DNA from: Tridacna crocea
Taxonomy: Eukaryota > Mollusca > Bivalvia > Cardiida > Cardiidae
NCBI GenBank assembly: GCA_943736015.1
Contig: OX031057.1
Location: forward strand, 45,160,501-45,224,500
Direction: 5' to 3'
Length of the DNA: 64,000 nt
This document shows, piece after piece, positions 44,801 to 52,955 of this stretch; positions within the stretch are counted from its first letter, which is position 1; each line of letters begins with the position of its first letter. Made by a program: the position numbers and the translations under genes. The notes beneath the pieces are model-generated. The model was not told the origin of the DNA. It saw only the letters and a list, made by a program, of their open reading frames with translations, and did no database searches.

Positions 44801-47800
44801 AAAATTGAAATTTGCCCTGGAAAGGGTAGAAAACACTGTGGGAAAAGGAGAAAATGCTGGTTACCAGCATTTTCTCCTTTTCCTACAGTGTTTTCAGAAG
44901 GCTTCTTTCCTAGGGGCGTCAAAAGTAGGGATTGTGTGGTAATGGGTTAAGGACTGTTATTTTTTTCCTGACATATGTAGTTAATTCTTATATACTTGTA
45001 CATGTACTTAACATTCACTTTGCTATAGAGAGCAGATTTCTTTCCCAATATACATGTTAACCCAATACCACGCAGTCCCTACTTTTAATGACCCTGAGAA
45101 AGAAGCCCCGAGAAAACAATGTGAGAAAAGGAGAAAATGGTGATTACCAGCATTTTCTCCTTTTCCCATAAATGTATTCTACTCTTCACAAAACTAATTT
45201 CAAATTTTCAGTCACTTTTATTTTGCCGTCTGCAAATGCTTTCGATTTGGACTAGCCTGAAATATTGTTGTTTGGTTATGAGTTAAACACTAAGCTCTAC
45301 TGTTATTTACTTAATTGTATTATCTCACCAATGACTAATTATTTGATTAATTGTCTTTCAACCTCTTTTAGCCTTTGTGTTTTATAAGAAAATCATACAA
45401 ATACAGAGACGGTAACAACAAATATCATTTTATGATCCCTTCAAGAAAATTTATAATACCCACCATCATTGTTATCCCTCTTCAGAAGATCAATCAAAAA
45501 CTGTATTGGATCTCCTGGTTTGTTAACAATAACTTGTTCAAGAAGTCTCTGAAAAACAAAGTATACTATGTGATTCCACTATCCAAATGTAATCTAAATT
45601 TGTGTATTACTTAAAAGATGTTTAAAATGACAGCAGCAAAACTCAGGAATGGAAGCATTCCTTAAAACAACCATTTGTAAGCCTTAAAATACTAGTATTA
45701 CTTAGATAGTGAATCATTGATGAATTTATAGCATCCTGCTGTATATGCAGTCCCCTTCTGGCTGTGAATGAAAATGTTTCATTAATCCTTTACCACACAA
45801 CGATGACTGTTAACGACCCTGAGGACGAGGCCTTTCGAAATCGTGGGAAAAGGAGTAACCAGCATTTTCTCCTTGTCCCACAAAAATTTTCTTTCTGTCT
45901 GTCAAAGCAAAATTGAACCGTTGCAGCCACTTTGAAATTGTAGTCTGCAAATGCTTCGAATTTGGATACATCTAAAACTTTGCTGTGTAGTAATGGGTTA
46001 AACAATGATTATTCTGTAAAATATTCTCTTCCCAGCAAAGGAAGGTTATCTGCATTAAAAAGTGCAAGTATGACATTCAAATAGCAGGTCTGTCTGCTTG
46101 CAGTGGGTTACTCTATTGTTATTAGATCAAATTAAGATGTCATGATATCTGAAAACGATCCCACACAATCGGTGTATGTTATCAAATATGTGACATTCCC
46201 ATTATCCTATTTCAGATTCAGATACAAAATCTAAAACTACCTCGAAAGGTTATGTAGCCTGCTTATAAAATGCCACTATAATTTTATTTTTGTCTAACAC
46301 TTACAACAAAATTTTAGACTAGTCCAAATTGAAAGCATTTTCAAACAACAAAATAAATGTGATTACAGAATTGAAATTTGTTTTGGGAAGGGAAGACAAC
46401 ATTGTGGAAAATGGAGAAAATGCCGGTTACCAGCATGTTCTCCTTTTCCCACAATGATTTCAAAAGGCTTCTTTCACAGGGATGCTAAAAGTCGGGATTG
46501 TGTGGTAAAGGGTTAAACCTATATGTCATGGCTAAACTGAGTATCCCTCATGTTCAGTTCTGAAAATCCCAAAAGGTCTTTAGCCTTGTGGTTTGTTGGT
46601 TCATGGTAGTTACAATCTGATCAAGAAAAAATCAAAATTTTAACAGAGTATAAAATAAATCAACAAATAATTTTCTAATTTCATCTTTTAGTTAGCATTA
46701 CAGAAGATGTGATGCAGTTTCATCCAAACATTCGAAAAAAATCAGCCTTAACCTTCACCACTGTCCTGGTGCCAGTCTGAAATTAATGCATGTGGCTTCG
46801 ATGGTTTTATGAAAAAATCAATACAACTCAATATATTTGGCAACAATTTATATTTCCAATCACTAGTTTCAATAACGAGACACTCCGATGATCTTTTTCA
46901 TATTTGGACATTTACTGGATACCATACTGTCTCAAGTCCATCGCAAATTTTCCTGTAGCAAATATAGAGCGCTATAATGGCTGTTTCGTCGGTTTATTTG
47001 CATTGCAGTGAAATGCAATTAACCCATTACTACACAATCCCTACCTTTGACGCCCCTGAGAAAGAAGCCTTTTGAAAACACTATGGGAAAAGGAGAAAAT
47101 GCTGGTAACCAGCATTTTCTCCTTTTCCCACAGTGTTTTCTACCCTTCCCAGAACAAATTTCTATTTTTTAGTCACCTTTATTTTGTCGTCTGCAAATGC
47201 TTTCAATTTGGGGCAGTCTAAAATTTTCTCGTGTGGTAAAGAGTTAACTTTTAGTACTAAACATGACCAAAAACAAATTGTTAAACCATTCATTACACAA
47301 AAAGCTTGTAGAAGTCGTTTAGAATATGTTTATCTTGGAAAAACCACGGACGAAATTTATCATGCGTGGCGGCCATTTTGTATGTTTTCAGGAACGTAAA
47401 CAACTCAAGTAACTAATGAAATGCACGTTTTTTCTCATGATCAGCGTTTAAATTGAAAATGTTTGTATTTCAAACAAAGGAATATTGAATATGCAATCCA
47501 CAGGTATGTTTAAATCGTAGTTTTGTGCTCTATTTGGGAAATTATAAGAGTTCAAACTTGCGCACAAAATCAGTGCAGAGCTTTCAACCGATTTTGTCTT
47601 GATTGTCTCTGTACCCAGAGGCGACCAGTCAAAAAGTAACATCGCCTTTGGGGACAGTTATCTGTACTATTCCAATCTCATGATCAGAAAATATTGCCAT
47701 ATGACCTAGCAGATGATCTAAATACATCATCATGCATGTTTTGATGTAAAAATTCTCGAAATGGAAGATTTTAGAGGCATGTAGGTGCCGATGAAATCGT

Positions 47801-48326
47801 TTTCACTTCCAGTACATTTTTCTACGATTCTAATCTTTTATTCTGAATAATGAAATTGGTTGAGGAGTTCTTAGAAATGTTCGATTCAATCAAAACAAAG
47901 ACCACAGAAGCCACAAAATGATGCATATTTTTGTTTGTTATGATGGAAAAATACTGATTACCTCGAAGCGATATTTGTACCGTGAACCAACATGTCGTTG
48001 CTACTGCAGTATACAACCAATTAATTCTGACAAAAATGTACCACATTCGAACCTGGGATTCCTCGGTAACAGGGTGAATACTTTGACTAATAAGCTAGCC
48101 TGACCATACTATCGCCAAACTGGACAGAAAAGATTTCCATTACAAAGACTAAAAATGTTTTTGTTGCAATCATTTAGTGATTCGCGAAATCTGGTTACAA
48201 ACATATTTAGATGCTGAAACCTACAAAAATCTGTCAGTTTACCTTGTACAGATCAAATATTCCATGTTGTTCTGCATAAGTGGCGAATTCAGGTGGAATA
48301 CGAAGAGGACGCTTCGTTTGGTCCAT
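35510..48326 (-). CDS. AK8: Adenylate kinase 8 (AK8), 10 exons, complete
   Basis: AK8 is a two-domain nucleoside monophosphate kinase that transfers phosphate between ATP/AMP-type nucleotides and is linked to motile cilia. Ten exons join in phase to 479 aa, which as I recall is the human length. Both kinase modules look intact. Module 1 has P-loop GPPASGK (64-70) and lid-type KRIDPSNGDVYH (178-189). Module 2 has P-loop GATGSGK (275-281) and lid DPITGERYH (395-403). The start MDQTKRPLRIPPEF fits the family (RIPPE), and the end NPLPKHFP matches the conserved C-terminus. No AK8 intron is free of repeats; the HINE-1b at 37087-39084 sits between exons 8 and 9. Confidence 0.97.
36279..36498 (+). 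mobile_element. MITE-A copy
   Basis: TTAA at both ends; right arm shortened. Confidence 0.75.
36528..36720. mobile_element. MITE-C copy
   Basis: Inverted termini AGGGCCCTTATTCACC and GTTGAATACGGGCCCT, with a palindromic centre CTGATTGG..CCAATCAG. Confidence 0.75.
36765..36906 (-). CDS. AK8: AK8 exon 9
   Basis: 142 bp encoding VPDNIVMTILSARLSQLDCV and GWVLHGFPKTREQAETLSKA. Ends with two bases of an Arg codon. Confidence 0.96.
37023..37086 (+). mobile_element. MITE-A left half, split by HINE-1b
   Basis: Breaks inside ACAAAATAAA; the matching right part resumes at 39085. Confidence 0.75.
37087..39084 (+). mobile_element. HINE-1b, copy 3
   Basis: Starts AACAAGAGAGCC and ends with hairpin GAGCACTTCATGCTC then GGTGAGCTAA. 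The ends resemble HINE-1 but the core is a different unit of about 145 bp repeated 13 times (TGTGGCCTCTAGAGC landmarks from 37261 to 38990). Confidence 0.8.
39085..39198 (+). mobile_element. MITE-A right half, split by HINE-1b
   Basis: Resumes at GACTGAAAATTTG, only a few bases past the break point on the left; palindrome shortened. Confidence 0.65.
39264..39467 (+). mobile_element. MITE-A copy
   Basis: TTAA ends; the second palindrome arm is deleted. Confidence 0.75.
39735..39824 (-). CDS. AK8: AK8 exon 8
   Basis: 90 bp encoding VSCGQLMKQAIADETKQGLA and AKAYIDKGMM; matches the CCGQLLKEAVAD motif. Confidence 0.95.
39975..40222 (-). mobile_element. SINE-1 (tRNA-derived)
   Basis: Reverse strand has A-box GGTAGCTCAGTTAG, a T-arm-like GCTTGAAACC, and the SINE-1 body ending in a GTACTGGTA motif. 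Confidence 0.55.
40394..40525 (-). CDS. AK8: AK8 exon 7 (second P-loop)
   Basis: 132 bp encoding NAPLTPRVVLLGATGSGKGV and QASLLANKYNIVK. Confidence 0.97.
41416..41616 (-). CDS. AK8: AK8 exon 6
   Basis: 201 bp encoding VYHTTFDWPSNTEIQNRLKE through KTVNADQPKADVFSQ, the end of module 1 and the inter-domain linker. Confidence 0.96.
41690..41765. repeat. Palindromic fragment
   Basis: GTGGACAGTGTAGATCA pairs with a copy ending CACACTGTCCAC; stem with AGACT..AGTCT inner arms. Probably a foldback relic. Confidence 0.55.
42491..42562 (-). CDS. AK8: AK8 exon 5 (first lid)
   Basis: 72 bp encoding VLDAPDTVLIERAQGKRIDP and SNG. Matches LSAPDTVLIERNLGKRIDP. Confidence 0.96.
43096..43317 (-). mobile_element. 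MITE-A copy
   Basis: Shares its right TTAA with the next copy. Confidence 0.78.
43314..43511 (-). mobile_element. MITE-A, degenerate
   Basis: Same orientation as its neighbour, joined at one TTAA; older by divergence. Ends 52 bp beyond the AK8 exon 4 donor. Confidence 0.6.
43563..43713 (-). CDS. AK8: AK8 exon 4
   Basis: 151 bp encoding KIVEERMKLFDCVKKGWVME and GFPQTREQAIALQALG. The GWVxxGFPxTREQA motif is typical of NMP kinases. Confidence 0.97.
44005..44222 (+). mobile_element. MITE-A, degenerate
   Basis: Left end TTAGCTCTTTACC; right terminus lost near AK8 exon 3. Confidence 0.6.
44259..44422 (-). CDS. AK8: AK8 exon 3 (first P-loop)
   Basis: 164 bp encoding VPQIVILGPPASGKRTIAK and the following helix, ending VFLKKNQ. 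The P-loop lysine is present. Confidence 0.97.
44722..44950 (+). mobile_element. MITE-A copy
   Basis: Well preserved + oriented copy, TTAACTCATTACC to AATGGGTTAA. Confidence 0.85.
45057..45286 (-). mobile_element. MITE-A copy
   Basis: Complete, inverted relative to the copy 107 bp to the left. Confidence 0.82.
45464..45548 (-). CDS. AK8: AK8 exon 2
   Basis: 85 bp encoding RLLEQVIVNKPGDPIQFLID and LLKRDNND plus one base. Of two overlapping GT donors, only GATG|GTGGGT keeps the frame into VPQIVILGPP. Confidence 0.94.
45782..46001 (-). mobile_element. MITE-A copy
   Basis: TTAA ends; one palindrome arm shortened to GGGAAAAGGAG. Confidence 0.75.
46297..46516 (+). mobile_element. MITE-A copy
   Basis: Left terminus slightly truncated; right TTAA intact. 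Confidence 0.78.
47019..47247 (-). mobile_element. MITE-A copy
   Basis: Complete; about 1 kb from the AK8 start exon. Confidence 0.83.
48243..48326 (-). CDS. AK8: AK8 exon 1 (start exon)
   Basis: 84 bp, phase 0. Encodes MDQTKRPLRIPPEFATYAEQ and HGIFDLYK. The first intron (45549-48242) is the longest of the gene. Confidence 0.95.
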
Positions 48327-48734
48327 TCTGGAAAATTTAAACTATTCTGACAGAAGATGTTGTTTTACTGTTGCTATGGCAGGTGCTCGAAATGTTACAC
48401 TAGTATTCATTGGACAATTAAAGTTCATGTCCTCTAATCTGATTCGCTGAGCACGATTGTGTATTGTACGGAGTGCAAATGGCCATTTTTTGAGGGCGCA
48501 CTGAACTTTGAAATAGTTTTAGATAAAACCCGCTTTTTTTTTTATTCTGAAGTAATCCCGATGACAGACAATTCTAAAGACTGATTGAATATATGTTGTA
48601 AATTGAGTGACATTACCATATTTATGATACAACAGAGAAAATATGGTGACCCCTTACAAGAACGTTATTTCTGAGTATAGATGATTATTGACAAGAATAT
48701 TTCCATACAGATAGTGAAACAACTGATATCTTTC

Positions 48735-48825
48735 AACTGTTTATCAGACAAGAAAATTTTATATGCGTTCAAAGTCAAAGCATTTACAGATGATAATACA
48801 GATGTAGCCCAAATGATGCAGACCT
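48735..48825 (+). mobile_element. MITE-A fragment
   Basis: Left arm only, interrupted by the HINE-3 tail. Confidence 0.5.
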
Positions 48826-48893
48826 ACCGACCGACAGACAGACTCCTATATTGCCCCCACCCCAAAGTTTGTGGGGGGTATAATCAACTCTTT
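48818..48893 (+). mobile_element. HINE-3 tail fragment
   Basis: GACCGACAGACAGACT followed by the hairpin-forming GCCCCCACCCC..GTGGGGGGTATA. Confidence 0.55.
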
Positions 48894-48924
48894 ACCACAT
48901 CCTTATTTTAAAGAACCTGAAAGA

Positions 48925-49095
48925 AAATATTGCAGCAGCCAGTGCACCTATCCATGCTTTCCTGGAGTTTCTTTTACCAGTACTTCATACAATATTCTTT
49001 CAAAACCACTGTAAGCTTTCCTACATAATCATAGTCGTGACAATGGTCAGGGGTGGGATAGGAATGAATCCTGTTGCAATGACTTTCATCTATCC
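48925..49095 (-). mobile_element. SINE-1 body fragment
   Basis: Begins GCCAGTGCACCTATCCATGC, the inverse of the 5095 region, and lacks a tRNA head. Confidence 0.55.
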
Positions 49096-49099
49096 TCGG

Positions 49100-49248
49100 T
49101 GTTACGGGACACCACTCTTTTATGCATAGCGTTGTCCTAGTTTAAATACAATATCTGACTACTGCATCACAGAGATATCTCTTTGGCTCAGTGGTTATGG
49201 TATTAGTCTTTTAATCCTCGACAAACAATTTATTTGTTTCTGTGTTCA
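49100..49248 (+). repeat. TRIM-2 5' LTR
   Basis: 149 bp with the A-box-like TGGCTCAGTGGTTATGG. The B-box region present in the 22468 copy is deleted here. Confidence 0.65.
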
Positions 49249-49349
49249 TAAGATGGGGGCTCATCCATTAATCCCATCTGTTGTCCAAAAACAGACTCTC
49301 AGCTTGATAAGGCTTTGAGTCATCAATAAATGATGACTTTAAGAAGAGG

Positions 49350-49477
49350 TGTTTTACGGGAGACCACTCCTTCATTCATAGCTTCGTCCCGATTTGAATA
49401 CAATACCTGACAACTGCATCAGAGAGATATCTCTTTGGCTAAGTGGTTATGGTATTGGTCTTTTAATCCTCGAAAAA
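49350..49477 (+). repeat. TRIM-2 3' LTR, truncated
   Basis: 128 bp, parallel to 49100-49227, ending CTTTTAATCCTCG before the MITE. Confidence 0.65.
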
Positions 49478-49702
49478 ACTCTTAACCACATGACAAAAAT
49501 ACAGACTGGTCCAAGTTGAGAGCATTTGCAGAAAACAATTTAAATGTAGCTCCAGTGATAAAATGTGTCTTTGACAGGGTTAAACCATATTTGGAAAAGG
49601 AGAAAATGCTGGTTACCACCATTTTCTCGTTTTCCCCAAATCTTTTCAAAAGGATTCTTCCTTAGGGTTGTTAAAGCTTGGGATCGTGTGGTAAATGGTT
49701 AA
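49478..49702 (+). mobile_element. MITE-A copy
   Basis: Left end slightly truncated; right TTAA intact. Confidence 0.75.
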
Positions 49703-49954
49703 ACAGCTCTGAGGAAAAGTTCTTTTGAAAGCACTGGTTATCAGAAATAGGAAAGTTGCAAGTTTGATATATAACAAAAACCTTAGATCACTTGAATGGT
49801 ATTAAAGCTTTTAATGTATAAATACATTTACATTTTTCATATTCAAAAATATAATCTAACAGCTAATAGGGGGCAACAGGATTAAATATTCACATACACA
49901 ATCACTGTTCAATAATTGCTCAAATGATGTATCACAAACTTACAAATAGAAGCC

Positions 49955-50160
49955 TGGTTGGGTAGCTCAGTGACCTGGTGTATTCATGCTCAATATCCAG
50001 TTGAGGCAATTTCACATCATTTTAAACCTCTAACCTCTGATACATGTGAGAAAAGTAGTCAGTGCCTTGGAGAGAAAGTTGTGTCTGTGTTGATGTGAGA
50101 AAGCAGGAAAACACATGTATAGGTGCACTGACAGCTGTGGTATGACCTAAACTGTAACAA
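49955..50160 (+). mobile_element. SINE-1 (tRNA-derived)
   Basis: Head GGTAGCTCAGTGACCTGG, body ending ATAGGTGCACTGACAGC. The T-arm is degraded. Confidence 0.6.
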
Positions 50161-50261
50161 TAGCATTTTAACTCTAATATAAAAAAAAGACAAATAATAA
50201 ACTTTTGAAATATTCATTGTCCAAGATTTCTAATACTAAGTACAATAATTGTAATACAAAA

Positions 50262-50392
50262 GATAGGTTGTAAAACATTGAATAAAAAAGGTGTAGATGG
50301 TAGTAATCAGCATTTCCTCCCATTTTCCACAATGTTTTCAAAAGCCTATTGCTTTAAATTGTTTAAACTCAGGTTTCTCTGACAAAGGTTAA
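50262..50392 (+). mobile_element. MITE-A fragment
   Basis: Diverged palindrome and right arm. Confidence 0.5.
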
Positions 50393-50509
50393 ATTTCCTG
50401 AATCCATAGAGAGACAAAATGAAAGCACATACTATATGGGTTCTTGGTAATCATGAAAATAATATCAGCAAGAAGTCAGGGAGGACTTTTAGGAAAATAA
50501 GAGTAGGGC

Positions 50510-50665
50510 TTAACTCTTTACCAAACAGCAATTTTTTTGGACTGGACCAAATTCAAAGCATCTGCAAATAATTAATTCAGTCTTGGTAATATGATGATTA
50601 ATGACTTTGACAGAGTAAAAGATGTTGTGGGAAAAACAAGAAAATGCTGGTTAGTGGCATTTATT
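50510..50665 (+). mobile_element. MITE-A, right-truncated
   Basis: TTAACTCTTTACC start; ends within the palindrome. Confidence 0.6.
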
Positions 50666-50929
50666 TGCACATAATATGAATATCAAAATATATTGCTATC
50701 TGGCTTTAAAGATTGCTGAAGCATCTGCATTTTCACATGTCTGTCTCTTGACTGTGTTCATAGCCTTAACCAAAAAATAATATTCCAGATATCATTATTA
50801 CAAGGATAACATATTTTCTATCAGAGATGCCTTGAAAGTAGTGTTAAAAAGAGAAGTTGATTCAAATTTTTATCATTGCACTATTCCCATTTGAAAATAT
50901 GTTTTCCTCATATTCTCTACAGTAGAATC

Positions 50930-51152
50930 TTAACTCTTTACCATACAACAAAATTTTGGGCAGATCAAAATTGATAGCTTTTGAAAGCGACGAATGTATG
51001 TAGGCTCAAACGATGAAACTTGTCTCGGCAATGTTATATACATTGTGAGAAAAGAAGTGCTGGTTACCAGTATTTTCTCCTTTTCCCACAAGACTTTATA
51101 GAAGCTTTTCCTCAGGGTCAAACAAGCTGCCAATTGAGTGGTAATGAGTTAA
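50930..51152 (+). mobile_element. MITE-A copy
   Basis: Palindrome arm shortened; shares TTAA with the next copy. Confidence 0.75.
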
Positions 51153-51377
51153 CCCTTTACCAAACAATCCCTGGTTTTTACAACCCTGAACTAGAAGCCT
51201 TTGGAAAACACTGTGGGAAAATGAGAAAATGCTGGTAACCAGCATTTTCTCCTTTTCCCACAATGTTTTCTATCCTGCTGGAAACAAATTACAATTTTTC
51301 AGCTGCGTTTATTTTGTCTTGTGCTAGTGCTTTCAATTTGGACTAGTCTAAAATTTGGTTGTTTGATAAAGGGTTAA
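51149..51377 (-). mobile_element. MITE-A copy
   Basis: Complete, joined tail to tail with its neighbour at 51149-51152. Confidence 0.82.
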
Positions 51378-51430
51378 TCATTAGTATGTCATGTTATTAT
51401 TTTTTCAAATTTCCTCTGACAAAACTTTCT

Positions 51431-51502
51431 TTTACTCTTTGCAACACAATCTCAAGATTTAATGACCCTGAGAAAGTAACCTTTTGAAAACTCAAGGTCT
51501 GC
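51431..51502 (-). mobile_element. MITE-A fragment
   Basis: Left arm only. Confidence 0.5.
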
Positions 51503-51759
51503 ACATGTAATTACATGTATCAACTCTTCATAAAAAAACTCTTAATTCAACAAATCTGAGGAAAAAAGATTTTGAAAACTGACAATAACACGTTCTGTTG
51601 ATCAATACATGTACCTATACTATTTCCTTTTTTCAACAGCTTAAATATGTTCTAGAAAGATAAAGTGTTTTCTCAAATTTGGAAAAAAAGTAATAATTCA
51701 AATATAGTAGTGCTTTATTCTTCCGTAGAAGATTTCATAGTCAAATGTGTGGACCACTG

Positions 51760-51835
51760 AAAAATCCTGAAGTTGACACCCAGGTCTTGAACTCGGGACC
51801 TTTTGATTACGACACTCTTCCTCACAATCACAGAC
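51760..51835 (-). mobile_element. tRNA-derived SINE fragment
   Basis: Reverse strand shows GGTCCCGAGTTCAAGACC, B-box-like. Confidence 0.4.
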
Positions 51836-52012
51836 AGACATTTGATTTGCAATTTGCACTTGCTTTTGATACCATACAGTCCAAAATTTGTTTGGAAATC
51901 TTAAACCATAACTCATATTGGTTATCAATAGTTTACATCGAAGTTTCATTACTTGATTAATTGATTGATTGTATGGTTTTAAAGATTGCTTTTAACATTA
52001 TTTCTGTTATGT

Positions 52013-52172
52013 TTTGGCAGCCAGTGTACTTCTTCATGCTTTTCCTGAAGTTTCTGTTACCAGTAATTCACACATTATTCTTCCAAAGCCATAGGCTATT
52101 TTCCCATATAATCACCATCAAAGCAATAATCAGCCAGTTAGAGAGGAATGAGTCCTATTGCAACGGCTTTCA
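52013..52172 (-). mobile_element. SINE-1 body fragment
   Basis: Inverse of the SINE-1 body (GCAGCCAGTGTACTTCTTCA), headless, directly abutting a MITE TTAA. Confidence 0.55.
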
Positions 52173-52365
52173 TTAACCCTTTACCTGATATGCCAATTTG
52201 TGGCTCTTCCATTTCAGCAGCAAATAAAAATATGATGTCAAAAATATGGACAAATGAGGATACAAATATCTGATTGAGTGGAAAACATTGTGGTAAAAGG
52301 AGAAATTGCTCGATATGCTTTCAACTGGGACTTGTCTAAAATTTTCTTGTTTGGTAAAGAGTTGA
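52173..52365. mobile_element. MITE-B/MITE-A chimera
   Basis: Left half is MITE-B (TTAACCCTTTACCTGATATG, GGAGAAATTGCTCG); right half is the MITE-A arm (GCTTTCAA..GGACTTGTCTAAAAT). Confidence 0.72.
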
Positions 52366-52423
52366 AAAGAGTTAACATCCTTAGAATAAATGCATAAATG
52401 TATAGGAAAATGTTTTTTTTTCT

Positions 52424-52652
52424 TTAACTCTTTACCATATGACAAAATTCTAGACTGGTCAAAAATTGAATGCATTTGCTGATGATAAATTAAAAGTGAT
52501 GGAAAAACTGAACTTTTTTCGTGAAGGGTAGAAAACATTGTGGGAAAAGGAGAAAATGCTGGTTACCAGTATTTTCTCCTTTTCGCATAATGTTTTCTAA
52601 AGGCTTCTTTCACAGTGTCATCAAAAGTAGGGATTGTGTAGTAGTGGGTTTA
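52424..52652 (+). mobile_element. MITE-A copy
   Basis: Left TTAA intact; right end GGGTTTA. It starts about 130 bp past the POMT1 stop codon. Confidence 0.78.
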
Positions 52653-52783
52653 GAGAAGCCTGCAATAAGGATAAGTTTATAAATCTTTGATTGATAAAGA
52701 ATAAAACCTATAAGGCAATGCCATTTCTAGGGTCCTCTAAGATTCCTAAGACTGAGATTTCATAGTATTGACAAAATGATGAA

Positions 52784-52955
52784 TCAGGATCTATGTAACA
52801 GAAAGTCCCAGCTATCAAGCCATGTGAGCCTGTTCACATGTTCCTGTGTCAGATGTTCATTTCCGAAGGTCACAGGTAACATTTTGTAGAATGTCCAGCT
52901 TGCAGTAGCAATCATCAACACCACAAGGTAATCTACGACCATTCCATACTGTATC
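52784..52955 (-). CDS. POMT1: POMT1 stop exon
   Basis: 172 bp encoding [38 protein letters not shown] and the end [11 protein letters not shown]. Stop TGA at 52784-52786. Confidence 0.95.

Larger units (their letters stand above)
49100..49477 (+). mobile_element. TRIM-2: miniature LTR retrotransposon
   Basis: LTR 49100-49248 (TGTTACGGG to GTGTTCA), then a 5-bp spacer and TGGGGGCTCATCC (49254-49266), which resembles a Pro-type primer-binding site. A roughly 100-bp internal part ends in the purine tract AAGAAGAGG. A second LTR follows from 49350, cut at 49477 by a MITE fragment. No reading frame of note. Features are seen; the classification is inferred. Confidence 0.65.
48327..52783. other. 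Intergenic region AK8 5' end / POMT1 3' end
   Basis: About 4.5 kb between two minus-strand genes. It contains the TRIM-2 pair (49100-49477), SINE pieces, a HINE-3 tail and about nine MITE copies or fragments. The AK8 promoter should lie just above 48326. I see no other gene. Confidence 0.6.

Noticed and set aside
47918-48103. 61-codon plus-strand frame between AK8 exons 1 and 2
   Set aside because: No homology that I recognise; length is within chance expectation for this composition.
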